A stretch of 60,153 nt of DNA from positions 1 through 60,153 of the forward strand of contig CABZNL010000008.1 in the NCBI GenBank assembly GCA_902527045.1, written 5' to 3'. Positions 42,827-51,796 of the stretch are shown piece after piece. The position numbers and the translations under genes were made by a program. How positions within the stretch are numbered: position 1 is the first letter of the stretch; each line of letters opens with the position of its first letter. The stretch is from an uncultured Alphaproteobacteria bacterium. GTDB lineage: Bacteria > Pseudomonadota > Alphaproteobacteria > HIMB59. Below the pieces are notes generated by a model, which was given only the letters and a program-made list of their open reading frames with translations, ran no database searches and was not told the origin of the DNA.

Positions 42827-45244
42827 ATGGAAAATCAAATCATCGGACCTATCTTACCTTTAAGGGATCTAGTCGTTTATCCCTCAATAACCTCACCTCT
42901 ATTTGTTGGCCGTGCCAAATCTATTGACGCAATTAATTTTGCAATGAATAATAACAATAAGATTATTTACCTATTCACCCAAAAAGAGCCAACTACCGAT
43001 GATCCTCAAGTAAACGACGTTTATTCCTATGGGGTAAAATCTAAAATTATTCAGTTTCTTAAGTTACCTGATAACACTTATAAAGTTCTAACTGAAGGAT
43101 TAGAAATTGTTAAAGTTAAATCAGCTGTTAAAGCCAGTAATAATTTTCTTACAGCTAAGTTAGAGCCAGTAATTGTAAATAAAAAAAATTCAGCTGAATT
43201 AAAAGCCTCACTTAGAGTCCTCAAAAACGAATTTCAAAATTATATCCAAAATATAGGCAATAATAATGACATTCTTGAAGGTCTCTTAAATATAGAAGAT
43301 CCGTTTCAATTTATTGATAATATTTATTATAATCTAAACGTAGGCATTGATGAAAAACAAAAAAACTTAGAAATAATTGATATTAACAAAAAAATTCAAA
43401 ACCTATTAAATTTCTTTTCAAAAGAATTAAATTTTTCTGCTCTTGAGAAAAAAATCAAAAATAGAGTAAAAAGACAAATGGAAAAAACTCAAAGAGAGTA
43501 TTACTTAAATGAACAAATGAAAGCTATTCAAAAAGAACTTGGTGATGGTGAAGACGGTTCTAACGAGTACTCTGAAATTGAAAAAAAAATTAATGAAGTA
43601 AAATTATCAAAAGAAGCAAAAGAAAAAGCCTTAAACGAATTTAAAAAATTAAAGTCTATGAGCCCCATGTCTGCTGAAGCTTCAGTGATACGTAATTATT
43701 TAGATTGGATATTGGACATTCCATGGGAAAAATTCTCTAAAGAAGTTATAGATATTAAGGGTTCTGAGAAAATATTAAATGATGATCACTATGGTCTAGA
43801 CAAGGTTAAAGAGAGAATTCTTGAATTCCTCGCAGTTAAAAAAAGATCAAAAAAAGCCTCAGGTACAATTCTTTGTTTTATTGGACCTCCAGGTGTTGGA
43901 AAAACCTCACTAGGTAAATCAATTGCAAGAGCTACTGGTAGAGAATTTGCAAAAATTTCATTAGGTGGTTTAAGAGATGAGGCTGAAATAAGAGGCCATA
44001 GAAGGACATATATAGGATCAATGCCAGGTCGATTTATTCAGGCTATGAAAAAAACAAAAACATCAAACCCTATCATATTACTCGATGAAATCGATAAGGT
44101 TGGTAGTGATTGGAGAGGTGATCCATCATCAGCGTTATTAGAAGTTCTAGATCCAGAACAGAACAACCAATTTAACGATCATTATTTAGAAGTTGATTAT
44201 GACTTATCTAATGTAATGTTTATTTGTACAGGTAATACCTATAATATCCCAGGTCCATTATTAGATCGATTAGAGGTTATCGAGGTTTCTGGATACACTG
44301 AAAAAGAAAAAGTTGAAATAGCAAAGAAATATTTAATTCCAAGAAAAATGAATAAAAACATTCTTAAAAATAATGAGTTTAAACTTGATAAGTCAGTTAT
44401 TACAAAAATCGTAAGACATTATACTAGAGAGTCAGGGGTAAGGGGACTTGAAAAAGTTTTTGACAAGCTTTTTAGAAAATTAGTTTTACAATTGGAAAAA
44501 ATAAAATCTAGATCTAAAAAACCTTTTGTTTTTGATGCAAAAACAATTGTAAATTTTTTAGGTCCTGAGAAATTTAAAGAAAGTGTTTTAGAAAAGAAAA
44601 ACCTTGTTGGAATTACTAATGGCCTCGCATGGACACAAGTTGGTGGCGATATTTTAAATATTGAAGTGAACCTTTCTTCAGGTAAAGGCTTAATTAATGC
44701 AACTGGTAAACTTGGCGATGTAATGAAGGAGTCAATTACTGCTGCTCTTGGATATATTAAATCAAATTCAGTTGAATTTGGTGTAAATCCGAAAGTATTT
44801 GATAAAGTCGATATTCACCTTCATGTCCCCGAAGGCGCAACACCAAAAGATGGACCTAGTGCTGGTATTACAATATTTACTGCCTTAATTTCATCTCTAA
44901 CTGATTTGAAAATTAAAAGGGACGTTGCTATGACTGGAGAGATTACTTTGAAAGGAAGAGTTCTTCCCATAGGTGGATTAAAAGAGAAACTTCTTGCAGC
45001 TATAAGGTACGGTATCAAAACCGTTATAATTCCAAAAGAAAATGAGAAAGACCTCTCTGAAATACAAAAAGATATTCAAAATAAATTAAATATCAAAAAA
45101 GTTGAATTTGCTAGAGAAGTACTAGACATCGCTATTGATGGAAAAATCAATAAAATCAACAAAAAACTTGATTGGAGACACATAGTAACTGAGTCTATGA
45201 AACCAAAAAACCAGCAAAATCAAGAAAAAACTTTTGTAAACTAG
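42827..45244 (+). CDS. lon: ATP-dependent protease Lon
   Basis: An 805-aa LonA protease: N-terminal substrate-binding domain (ILPLRDLVVYPSITSPLFVGR), AAA+ core with GPPGVGKTS and VRGLE sensor region, and a C-terminal protease domain with the Ser678/Lys721 dyad (DGPSAGIT; GGLKEK). Numbering is almost identical to E. coli Lon (Ser679/Lys722). Lon degrades misfolded and regulatory proteins in the cytoplasm. It follows clpX as in many alphaproteobacteria. Confidence 0.97.
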   Translation: MENQIIGPILPLRDLVVYPSITSPLFVGRAKSIDAINFAMNNNNKIIYLFTQKEPTTDDPQVNDVYSYGVKSKIIQFLKLPDNTYKVLTEGLEIVKVKSAVKASNNFLTAKLEPVIVNKKNSAELKASLRVLKNEFQNYIQNIGNNNDILEGLLNIEDPFQFIDNIYYNLNVGIDEKQKNLEIIDINKKIQNLLNFFSKELNFSALEKKIKNRVKRQMEKTQREYYLNEQMKAIQKELGDGEDGSNEYSEIEKKINEVKLSKEAKEKALNEFKKLKSMSPMSAEASVIRNYLDWILDIPWEKFSKEVIDIKGSEKILNDDHYGLDKVKERILEFLAVKKRSKKASGTILCFIGPPGVGKTSLGKSIARATGREFAKISLGGLRDEAEIRGHRRTYIGSMPGRFIQAMKKTKTSNPIILLDEIDKVGSDWRGDPSSALLEVLDPEQNNQFNDHYLEVDYDLSNVMFICTGNTYNIPGPLLDRLEVIEVSGYTEKEKVEIAKKYLIPRKMNKNILKNNEFKLDKSVITKIVRHYTRESGVRGLEKVFDKLFRKLVLQLEKIKSRSKKPFVFDAKTIVNFLGPEKFKESVLEKKNLVGITNGLAWTQVGGDILNIEVNLSSGKGLINATGKLGDVMKESITAALGYIKSNSVEFGVNPKVFDKVDIHLHVPEGATPKDGPSAGITIFTALISSLTDLKIKRDVAMTGEITLKGRVLPIGGLKEKLLAAIRYGIKTVIIPKENEKDLSEIQKDIQNKLNIKKVEFAREVLDIAIDGKINKINKKLDWRHIVTESMKPKNQQNQEKTFVN

Positions 45245-45254
45245 TATATTGTTG

Positions 45255-45284
45255 TTGATTTTCTTACTTTTTTCTTACTACAAT
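45255..45284 (+). promoter_or_regulatory. hup: Candidate promoter of hup
   Basis: TTGATT (45255-45260) and TACAAT (45279-45284) are spaced 18 bp, about 30 bp before the hup ATG, which has a strong AAGGAGG. A separate promoter fits the usual high expression of HU compared with lon. Confidence 0.4.
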
Positions 45285-45314
45285 TAATAAATAGAATCAC
45301 TAAGGAGGTTCGGT

Positions 45315-45596
45315 ATGAATAAAAATGAACTCATTGCTGAATATAGTACGAAAAATGGTGTTGGAAAATCAGATGCAACTAAGGCTGTAGAAAGTTTATT
45401 TGATATTATTACTTCTACTTTAAAGGCTGGTGGCGATGTTAAGATTGCCGGTTTTGGCACTTTCAAGGTAGCAGACACTAAAGCTAAAACTGGAAGAAAC
45501 CCAAGAACGGGTGAGTCAATCCAAATTCCTGCATCAAAAAAGCCAAAATTTCTTGCTGGAAAACAGCTCAAAGAACTAATAAAGTCCACAGTCTAA
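45315..45596 (+). CDS. hup: HU-family DNA-binding protein
   Basis: A 93-aa histone-like protein beginning MNKNELIAEYS. The DNA-contacting arm contains GFGTFKVADTKAKTGRNPRTGESIQIPA with the conserved RNPRTG and a C-terminal KPKFLAGKQLKELI. It bends and compacts DNA as a dimer. A perfect AAGGAGG precedes the ATG. Placement after lon and before tRNA-Val is common in alphaproteobacteria. HU is preferred over IHF because of the general sequence pattern. Confidence 0.95.
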   Translation: MNKNELIAEYSTKNGVGKSDATKAVESLFDIITSTLKAGGDVKIAGFGTFKVADTKAKTGRNPRTGESIQIPASKKPKFLAGKQLKELIKSTV

Positions 45597-45612
45597 TTTC
45601 TTGCAAATTAGA
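45592..45612. terminator. Weak AT-rich hairpin overlapping the hup stop
   Basis: TCTAATTT (45592-45599) and AAATTAGA (45605-45612) form an 8-bp stem around CTTGC, ending 2 bp before tRNA-Val. It has no T tract, so it may be a weak terminator, an RNA-processing mark or chance. Confidence 0.35.
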
Positions 45613-45614
45613 TA

Positions 45615-45690
45615 GGGCGATTAGCTCAGTTGGTAGAGCATCTCGTTTACACCGAGAGGGTCGGCGGTTCGAGTCCGTCATCGCCCACCA
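45615..45690 (+). tRNA. tRNA-Val (anticodon TAC)
   Basis: Perfect acceptor stem GGGCGAT/ATCGCCC, D-arm TAGCTCAGTTGGTAGAGC, anticodon loop TTTACAC reading TAC, T-arm CGGCGGTTCGAGTCCGTC and encoded CCA; 76 bases. Confidence 0.96.
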
Positions 45691-45703
45691 TTCGACAATA
45701 GTC

Positions 45704-45781
45704 GGGGGTGTAGTTCAGTTTGGTTAGAACGCCTGCCTGTCACGCAGGAGGTCGCGGGTTCGAGTCCCGTCGCTCCCGCCA
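45704..45781 (+). tRNA. tRNA-Asp (anticodon GTC)
   Basis: The acceptor stem starts GGGGGTG, the anticodon arm CCTGC-CTGTCAC-GCAGG reads GTC, the T-arm is GCGGGTTCGAGTCCCGT and CCA is encoded. The D-loop is slightly long. It is 13 bp after tRNA-Val. The non-syntenic insert before nuoA begins just downstream. Confidence 0.95.
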
Positions 45782-45843
45782 CTTTATTTGGGAGTAGGTT
45801 ATATCTTTCTTATTATTTTCAATAGTTATCTGTAAAAAAAACA

Positions 45844-46182
45844 TTAATTTTTATCGTCTAATTTCATTAAATTTTCTGATAGATACTCTTCACCTTTCTC
45901 TGATAAATACCAAAGATATCGACCCTCATTATTATCGTTATCTTCCCAAATAATTTTTTTTGCTAAATTCATTTTTATTAATTTTTCTCCAGTATCTCTG
46001 ACAATATTAAAATTGAGCCCTGTTAAAAATGAAATTTCATCTAAATCAAAAGCATTTATTACTATTTTTGAAGCCACAGAGCTACCATCTGTATTTTTAT
46101 TTTCTATTTCTAGATTAACGTGTCTTTTACATATTTTTTCTTGAAGACACTTCATGAAGAGAAAATCTTGTGTCTCAATCAT
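45844..46182 (-). CDS. Winged-helix protein, possible transcriptional regulator
   Basis: A 112-aa protein with a MarR-like winged-helix pattern in its C-terminal two thirds: a helix around VINAFDLDEISFLTGLNFNIVRDTGEKLIKMNLAKKI (second and recognition helices) followed by a beta wing (GRYLWYLSEKGEEYL). The first 40 residues contain two cysteines (KCLQEKICKRH) and could form a sensor or dimer helix. Reading from ATG 46182, it shows no clear ribosome site. A 13-bp palindrome lies 52 bp upstream. It ends 63 bp from tRNA-Asp. Its target is unknown; the 217-aa gene upstream on the same strand is the obvious candidate. Confidence 0.6.
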   Translation of the reverse strand: MIETQDFLFMKCLQEKICKRHVNLEIENKNTDGSSVASKIVINAFDLDEISFLTGLNFNIVRDTGEKLIKMNLAKKIIWEDNDNNEGRYLWYLSEKGEEYLSENLMKLDDKN

Positions 46183-46233
46183 AACAATATTTTATATTAT
46201 TTTACCTAGCCTTTATAAACACAAATTAGTAAT

Positions 46234-46246
46234 TGAGATAATCTCA
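46234..46246. promoter_or_regulatory. Candidate operator palindrome
   Basis: TGAGAT-A-ATCTCA is a perfect 13-bp inverted repeat in the 89-bp gap between the 217-aa gene and the winged-helix gene, both on the minus strand. Its position before the winged-helix gene suggests an autoregulatory site. Confidence 0.35.
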
Positions 46247-46271
46247 TACCAGATAACTATAATTCTGAGGC

Positions 46272-46925
46272 CTATATGGATAGGTTGTTAGACAATGTAT
46301 TTTCATTCAGGGGTCCTAAATCTCTAGGATATGTAAGTACACCATCCGAGATATATTTATTGTCAAATTGTGATACACACCATGACAGCGAAGCTGGTTT
46401 GGGTATCAGAGTGTTATCATTTCTAATAGAGTATAGTAAATTGTCTTTAACTACCAAATCACCCATATACACTAGATAAGCAACTTTTGTACGCCTTGTG
46501 ATAAAGTTACTTTCACCTTGATTTAGACCTTTAGGTGGATTATAGATAGCTGGTTTTCCTTGGTCATATTCATCCTTAATTCTCTTTATTAACCAATTTC
46601 TCATAATTTTCCTGACTATATGGTAGGCAGCAAATTGTGGTTTAATAGAATAAGTCTTTTGGTGCCCAACATTCAAAATTGTGTTATTTTTTGCAAATTT
46701 ATATGGATAGCCATCTTTATACTTTTGATGAAACTTTGAGAACTCTCTAGCCCATATAATACCTTCAACTACCTTATCTTTTGTTTGAGAAGTATATTTC
46801 TCTCTTGATGAAGTATCCTGTAAAACTACATCTCTAAAAAAAGATAGATAATCAGTCTCATTATTAAATTTTTCCTTATAATATTGACTTAATTCGTTCC
46901 AAGGTTTGATTTTAATATTTTGCAT
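46272..46925 (-). CDS. Orphan 217-aa protein, unknown
   Basis: A soluble-looking protein rich in Lys, Tyr and Asn starting MQNIKIKPWNELSQYYKEKF from ATG 46925. The central part has AAYHIVRKIMRNWLIKRIKDEY and a PPKGLNQGESNFITRRTKVAYLVYMGDL segment; the C-terminus includes PASLSWCVSQFDNKYISDG. No signal peptide, membrane span or catalytic motif is visible, and I recognise no family. It lies between tRNA-Asp and nuoA, where related genomes often have nothing, so it probably came in by transfer. Long length without stops in AT-rich DNA supports it being real. Confidence 0.62.
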   Translation of the reverse strand: MQNIKIKPWNELSQYYKEKFNNETDYLSFFRDVVLQDTSSREKYTSQTKDKVVEGIIWAREFSKFHQKYKDGYPYKFAKNNTILNVGHQKTYSIKPQFAAYHIVRKIMRNWLIKRIKDEYDQGKPAIYNPPKGLNQGESNFITRRTKVAYLVYMGDLVVKDNLLYSIRNDNTLIPKPASLSWCVSQFDNKYISDGVLTYPRDLGPLNENTLSNNLSI

Positions 46926-46957
46926 AAAAATAGATAATTTATATCATTATTTTATAG

Positions 46958-46986
46958 TACACAAATTATTTTAAGTTTTATGTGTA
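46958..46986. repeat. Inverted repeat with TACACA / TGTGTA arms
   Basis: TACACA (46958-46963) and TGTGTA (46981-46986) enclose a 17-bp AT-rich spacer; total length is 29 bp. A second repeat with the same outer arms and the same total length lies 241 bp downstream. Confidence 0.4.
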
Positions 46987-47198
46987 TATTTTATTTTTCT
47001 AAATACTCTCAATAAAGAATCAGATTGTTTTGAAAATCATATACAACTCAACTTATCTTATATTTTTTCAATTTCACAAGTTGTATTAATATTAAATTTA
47101 TAAAATTTAAGAAAGTTTGCTTCAAAAATCTCAATAATTTATAATGACTTTATTAACATTATTTTACAACGTTAATATTAAAATCTAATATCTAAAAT

Positions 47199-47227
47199 TA
47201 CACACAGATTATAATTAATTGTGTGTA
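47199..47227. repeat. Inverted repeat with TACACACA / TGTGTGTA arms
   Basis: Perfect 8-bp arms (47199-47206 and 47220-47227) flank a 13-bp AT spacer. The centre is about 95 bp before the nuoA start, so it could be an operator for the complex I operon or a hairpin in its leader. Confidence 0.45.
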
Positions 47228-47308
47228 TTACTAATGCGTCATTTTTATCATCACATATTTATCAATGTTTTCTATAATGAACCCGATTTCGGAAAACTTT
47301 AACTTATT

Positions 47309-47668
47309 ATGTATAACTTAGACTATATCTTTATTTTGATATTTATCCTTATTGGCGCTGGTATGGCAATAGCCATGTTTCTGCTATCCAAAATATTAGC
47401 TCCCAGCTCTCCTGACTCCGAAAAACTATCTGCTTACGAATGTGGATTTGAGGCTTTTGATGACACGCGTTCAAAATTTGATGTGAAATTCTATCTTGTT
47501 TCGATCTTGTTTATAATTTTCGATTTAGAAATAGCCTTCTTATTTCCATGGGCAGTGAGTTTAGGAAATATCGGTGCTCTAGGATTTTATTCAATGATGT
47601 TTTTTTTATTTATTCTAACTGTCGGTTTTATTTATGAGTGGAGAAACGGAGCATTAGATTGGGAGTAA
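47309..47668 (+). CDS. nuoA: NADH-quinone oxidoreductase subunit A
   Basis: A 119-aa membrane subunit of complex I with three spans. The conserved loop [41 protein letters not shown] region (key pieces YECGFE and FDLE) is unmistakable. First gene of the nuo operon after a 383-bp gap. No strong ribosome site is visible before ATG 47309. The proton-translocating enzyme passes electrons from NADH to quinone in the inner membrane. Confidence 0.96.
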   Translation: MYNLDYIFILIFILIGAGMAIAMFLLSKILAPSSPDSEKLSAYECGFEAFDDTRSKFDVKFYLVSILFIIFDLEIAFLFPWAVSLGNIGALGFYSMMFFLFILTVGFIYEWRNGALDWE

Positions 47669-48168
47669 TTTTAGAACAAGATAAGTCTTTGAATATTGAC
47701 GAACTTTTTGAAAAAAAAGGTTTTGTAACTGCTTCATTTGAAAATTTAATTAATTGGGCTCGTTCAGGCTCTTTGTGGCCGATGACTTTTGGACTAGCTT
47801 GTTGCGGTGTTGAAATGATGCATTCTTATATGAGCAGATATGATCTAGACAGACTAGGAGTTATCCCTAGAGGATCTCCAAGACAATCTGATGTTATGAT
47901 TGTTGCTGGAACTTTAACTAATAAAATGGCCTCTGCTCTTAGAAAAGTTTATGACCAAATGCCTGAACCTCGCTGGGTTATATCTATGGGTTCTTGTGCA
48001 AACGGAGGTGGATATTATCATTATTCATATTCTGTTGTGAGAGGTTGTGACAGGATTGTTCCAGTTGACATTTATGTTCCTGGATGCCCTCCAACTGCAG
48101 AGGCACTTTTATATGGCATAATGCAGCTTCAAGATAAAATTAAAAAGAAAAAGAAAATCTATAGGTAA
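47659..48168 (+). CDS. nuoB: NADH-quinone oxidoreductase subunit B
   Basis: A complex I subunit carrying the N2 [4Fe-4S] cluster: cysteines in [21 protein letters not shown] and [10 protein letters not shown]. The frame extends to GTG 47638, but TTG 47659 has GGAG eight bases upstream and gives a protein of 169 aa close to the usual length; the start is not certain. It overlaps the end of nuoA by about 10 bp. Confidence 0.94.
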   Translation: MGVILEQDKSLNIDELFEKKGFVTASFENLINWARSGSLWPMTFGLACCGVEMMHSYMSRYDLDRLGVIPRGSPRQSDVMIVAGTLTNKMASALRKVYDQMPEPRWVISMGSCANGGGYYHYSYSVVRGCDRIVPVDIYVPGCPPTAEALLYGIMQLQDKIKKKKKIYR

Positions 48169-48175
48169 AATTGAT

Positions 48176-48769
48176 ATGTCTAATGAGCTCTTAGAGAAAT
48201 ATTCTATTGGAGAAATTCAATTTCCCACAAAGTCAGGATTGGCAAGTATGCTTGTTAATAAAGATAAAATCCTTGATATAATTCAAAAAATTAAAGAGGA
48301 TGAAAAGCTTCTATATGACCAATTAATAGATATTACAGTGGTTGATAATATATCCTCTAAGACAAATTATAGTAGCCAAAGATTCACAGTTATTTACTCA
48401 TTTCTCAGTTTGAGATTTAATAAGCGATTACTCATACTCAGTAATATTTCAGAAGAGGATTTAAGTATCGACTCTATTACACAAATTTTTGAGTCAGCTA
48501 ATTGGTTTGAAAGAGAGGTATATGATCTGTTTGGTATTACTTTTAGAAATCATCCAAATCTCCAAAGATTAATGAATGATTATAATTTTCAAGGCCACCC
48601 TCTGAGAAAAGACTTTCCTCTTACTGGATATGAAGAGGTTAGGTACGACGAAAATTTAAAAAAAGTTGTATATGAGCCAGTCACTTTAAAACAAGAATTT
48701 AGAGATTTTGATAATGAAAGTCCTTGGGAGGGAATGAAAGAGACAATTAAAAAGGAGATAGGTAAATAA
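48176..48769 (+). CDS. nuoC: NADH-quinone oxidoreductase subunit C
   Basis: A 197-aa peripheral-arm subunit. The signature WFEREVYDLFGITFRNHPNLQRLM and the end segment GHPLRKDFPLTGYEEVRYDE are present. It lies next to the quinone-site subunit NuoD, encoded separately 3 bp downstream rather than fused as in enterobacteria. Confidence 0.95.
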   Translation: MSNELLEKYSIGEIQFPTKSGLASMLVNKDKILDIIQKIKEDEKLLYDQLIDITVVDNISSKTNYSSQRFTVIYSFLSLRFNKRLLILSNISEEDLSIDSITQIFESANWFEREVYDLFGITFRNHPNLQRLMNDYNFQGHPLRKDFPLTGYEEVRYDENLKKVVYEPVTLKQEFRDFDNESPWEGMKETIKKEIGK

Positions 48770-48772
48770 AAA

Positions 48773-49948
48773 ATGTCAGATAATTTTAAACCTGTCACTT
48801 TAAATTTTGGTCCACAACACCCCGCAGCCCATGGTGTGTTAAGACTTCTAGTTCAATTAGAAGGTGAGGTAGTGAATAAAGCAGAACCACATATTGGATT
48901 ATTACATAGGGGTACCGAAAAATTAATTGAACATAAAACCTATACTCAAGCTATTCCATATTTTGATCGTCTTGATTATGTGTCTCCAATGTGTCAAGAA
49001 CATGCATTTGCATTAGCAGTTGAAGATCTTCTTGGTATCAAGGCGCCAGTCAGAGCCCAGTATATTAGGGTTATGTTTGCAGAGCTTACAAGAATATTAA
49101 ATCACTTACTAAATATCCCAGCCTTTGCTATGGATATAGGAGCAGCTACTCCAATGTTATGGGCATTTGAGGAAAGAGAAAAAATGTTAGAATTTCATGA
49201 GGCTGTATCTGGTGCCAGATTTCATGCTGCTTATTTTAGACCTGGTGGAGTTCATCAAGATTTACCTGATAATTTAGCAGATAAAATGAGAACATACTTT
49301 ACGAACTTTCCAAAATTCATTGACACTCTAGAGGAATTATTAACAGAAAATAGAATTTTCAAACAACGATCAGTTGACATAGGAATTTTGTCTAAAGAGG
49401 ACGCTATCAGATTAAGTTGTAGTGGCCCAGTTTTAAGAGCTAGTGGTGTAGCTTGGGATTTAAGAAAATCTCAACCCTATGATGTATATGATGAGATAGA
49501 TTTCGATATTCCAGTTGGTAAAACTGGAGACACTTACGATCGTTATTTAGTTAGAATGGAAGAAATGAGGGAGTCAGTAAAGATAATTCTTCAGTGCATA
49601 GATAAAATACCTTCTGGACCTGTTATGGTAGAGGATAATAAAATAACCCCTCCCAAGAGATCAGAAATGAAGAATTCAATGGAGGCAATTATTCATCATT
49701 TTAAATTATTCACTGAAGGCTATCGAGTTCCTGAGGGTTTGACATACAGATGTGTTGAAGCACCTAAAGGCGAATTTGGAGTTGTTTTAGTTTCTGATGG
49801 AAGTTCGAAGCCATACAGATGTAAATTAAGAGCCCCCGGTTTTGTTCATTTACAAGCACTCAATTTTTTATCAAAAGGACATCAATTAGCAGATCTTCCC
49901 TCTATTTTAGGAAGTTTAGACATTGTTTTTGGAGAAGTTGATAGATGA
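48773..49948 (+). CDS. nuoD: NADH-quinone oxidoreductase subunit D
   Basis: A 391-aa 49-kDa-type subunit that forms the quinone-binding site. [27 protein letters not shown], the [11 protein letters not shown] segment and the C-terminal DIVFGEVDR are conserved. Overlaps nuoE by 4 bp (ATGA). Confidence 0.97.
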   Translation: MSDNFKPVTLNFGPQHPAAHGVLRLLVQLEGEVVNKAEPHIGLLHRGTEKLIEHKTYTQAIPYFDRLDYVSPMCQEHAFALAVEDLLGIKAPVRAQYIRVMFAELTRILNHLLNIPAFAMDIGAATPMLWAFEEREKMLEFHEAVSGARFHAAYFRPGGVHQDLPDNLADKMRTYFTNFPKFIDTLEELLTENRIFKQRSVDIGILSKEDAIRLSCSGPVLRASGVAWDLRKSQPYDVYDEIDFDIPVGKTGDTYDRYLVRMEEMRESVKIILQCIDKIPSGPVMVEDNKITPPKRSEMKNSMEAIIHHFKLFTEGYRVPEGLTYRCVEAPKGEFGVVLVSDGSSKPYRCKLRAPGFVHLQALNFLSKGHQLADLPSILGSLDIVFGEVDR

Positions 49949-50529
49949 GTAACCATCCTGGACTTAGTAATACCTTTTCTAGCACAGGCGAGAAATTCGT
50001 TTGGTCTAAAGATAGCCTTAATTCAATAAAGATGATTATCTCTCGATACCCTAAAGATAGACACCAAAGTGCAGTTATGCCTTTACTTTACCTTGCTCAA
50101 GAGCAGAACAATAATTGGATTAGTATCGAATGTATAGAAACAATTGCTGAGACTCTAAATATGCCAAAAATAAGAGTAACTGAAGTAGCCTCATTTTATT
50201 CGATGTACAACACTAGGCCAGTTGGAAAAAATTTAGTGCAAGTTTGCAGAACATCGCCGTGCTGGTTGAGAGGATCAAACAAAATAACAAATACGATTTG
50301 CAAAGAGACCAAATGTCAAATTAATGAAACAAGTGGTGACAATTTATTTACTGTTGTTGAAGTGGAGTGTTTAGGAGCCTGTTCTAATGGTCCAATGATT
50401 CAAATTAATAATGATTTTTTTGAAGATTTAGATGAAGAAAATACAAAAATAATTATTGATAACATTAAAAATGGTAAACCAAATAAAATTGGTTCTCAGA
50501 AAGGAAGAAGGAGTTCAGAGAATGCTTAA
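49945..50529 (+). CDS. nuoE: NADH-quinone oxidoreductase subunit E
   Basis: A 194-aa thioredoxin-like subunit with a [2Fe-2S] cluster: cysteines in [10 protein letters not shown] and [10 protein letters not shown]. The N-terminal helical part with [12 protein letters not shown] and [14 protein letters not shown] is typical. Ends 8 bp inside nuoF. Confidence 0.94.
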   Translation: MSNHPGLSNTFSSTGEKFVWSKDSLNSIKMIISRYPKDRHQSAVMPLLYLAQEQNNNWISIECIETIAETLNMPKIRVTEVASFYSMYNTRPVGKNLVQVCRTSPCWLRGSNKITNTICKETKCQINETSGDNLFTVVEVECLGACSNGPMIQINNDFFEDLDEENTKIIIDNIKNGKPNKIGSQKGRRSSENA

Positions 50530-51796
50530 CACTAAAGACAAAATCTTTCAGAATCTTCATGGATTTGAAGAGCCTTTCCTAGAGGGAGCTTTAAAAAGAG
50601 GATCTTGGTCAAATACAAATGAGATATTATCTAAAAATCAAAATGATGTCATCGAAATGGTTAAATCTAGTCAACTAAGAGGCAGGGGAGGAGCTGGCTT
50701 TTCAACTGGTCTCAAATGGTCATTTATGCCTAAAGATACTGGCAAACAGCATTACCTTGTAGTCAATGCTGATGAGTCTGAACCTGGAACTTGCAAAGAT
50801 AGAGAAATTATCAGAAACGATCCACATACACTTATTGAGGGTTGTCTCATCGCTTCCTATGCCATTCAAGCAACTAAATGCTATATCTACATAAGAGGTG
50901 AATATCACTTTGAGTATATTCAGCTAGAGAAAGCTATTGCTGAGGCATATGAAAAAGGACTTATTGGTAAAAAAGCTTGTGGAAGTAATTTTGATTTTGA
51001 CCTTTATGTTCACAGGGGAGCTGGTGCTTACATTTGTGGGGAAGAAACAGCATTATTAGAGAGTTTAGAAGGAAAAAAAGGTCAACCAAGACTAAAGCCT
51101 CCTTTCCCAGCTGGTGTTGGTTTATATGGCATGCCCACTACCATCAATAATGTTGAGTCAATTGCTGTCGTACCAACTATTTTAAGAAGAGGTTCAGATT
51201 GGTTCAAAAAAATAGGTACTGAAAATAATACTGGTACTAAAGTTTTTTGTATTTCTGGGAATGTCAACAAACCTTGTACTATCGAGGAGGAAATGGGAAT
51301 CCCTCTCCAAGAATTAATTGAAAAACACTGTGATGGAGTTGATGGAGGTTGGGATAATTTAAAAGCTATTATTCCAGGAGGCTCAAGTACCCCTATGTTA
51401 CCTAAAAATGTTTGTGAGACTGTTAGAATGAATTTTGATGATTTAAAAGCCTATGGTTCCGGTTTAGGCACGGCAGGAGTTATTGTCGTTAATAAAAATA
51501 ATGACATATCCGAAGTTATTGAGAGATTTTCTCATTTTTATAAACACGAAAGTTGTGGTCAATGCACTCCTTGTAGAGAGGGAACTGGTTGGATGTATCG
51601 GATGATGCAAAAACTTGTTAGAGGAGAAATATCTCCCGAACAGATTGAACTTTTAGAAAACGTAACAAAACAAATTGAAGGGCATACTATTTGTGCTTTA
51701 GGAGACGCCGCTGCATGGCCCATTCAGGGACTAATCAAGAATTTTAAGTCAGAATTAATTGAAAAATATAACAAAAGAAATTTAAAGGCTTCATGA
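50522..51796 (+). CDS. nuoF: NADH-quinone oxidoreductase subunit F
   Basis: A 424-aa subunit with the NADH- and FMN-binding sites ([45 protein letters not shown]) and a [4Fe-4S] cluster ([11 protein letters not shown], then HTICALG). The frame runs back to 50456 but ATG 50522 ([14 protein letters not shown]) follows a strong AAGGAAGAAGGAG and is the better start. Confidence 0.96.
   Translation: MLNTKDKIFQNLHGFEEPFLEGALKRGSWSNTNEILSKNQNDVIEMVKSSQLRGRGGAGFSTGLKWSFMPKDTGKQHYLVVNADESEPGTCKDREIIRNDPHTLIEGCLIASYAIQATKCYIYIRGEYHFEYIQLEKAIAEAYEKGLIGKKACGSNFDFDLYVHRGAGAYICGEETALLESLEGKKGQPRLKPPFPAGVGLYGMPTTINNVESIAVVPTILRRGSDWFKKIGTENNTGTKVFCISGNVNKPCTIEEEMGIPLQELIEKHCDGVDGGWDNLKAIIPGGSSTPMLPKNVCETVRMNFDDLKAYGSGLGTAGVIVVNKNNDISEVIERFSHFYKHESCGQCTPCREGTGWMYRMMQKLVRGEISPEQIELLENVTKQIEGHTICALGDAAAWPIQGLIKNFKSELIEKYNKRNLKAS

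Larger units (their letters stand above)
46926..47308. other. 383-bp gene-free AT-rich intergenic stretch
   Basis: No convincing coding frame, RNA gene or terminator was found here. It is extremely AT-rich and holds two 29-bp inverted repeats, described separately, and presumably the nuo operon promoter near its right end. The nuoA start at 47309 has no strong ribosome site. It is the only stretch over 300 bases without a gene in the window. Confidence 0.8.
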
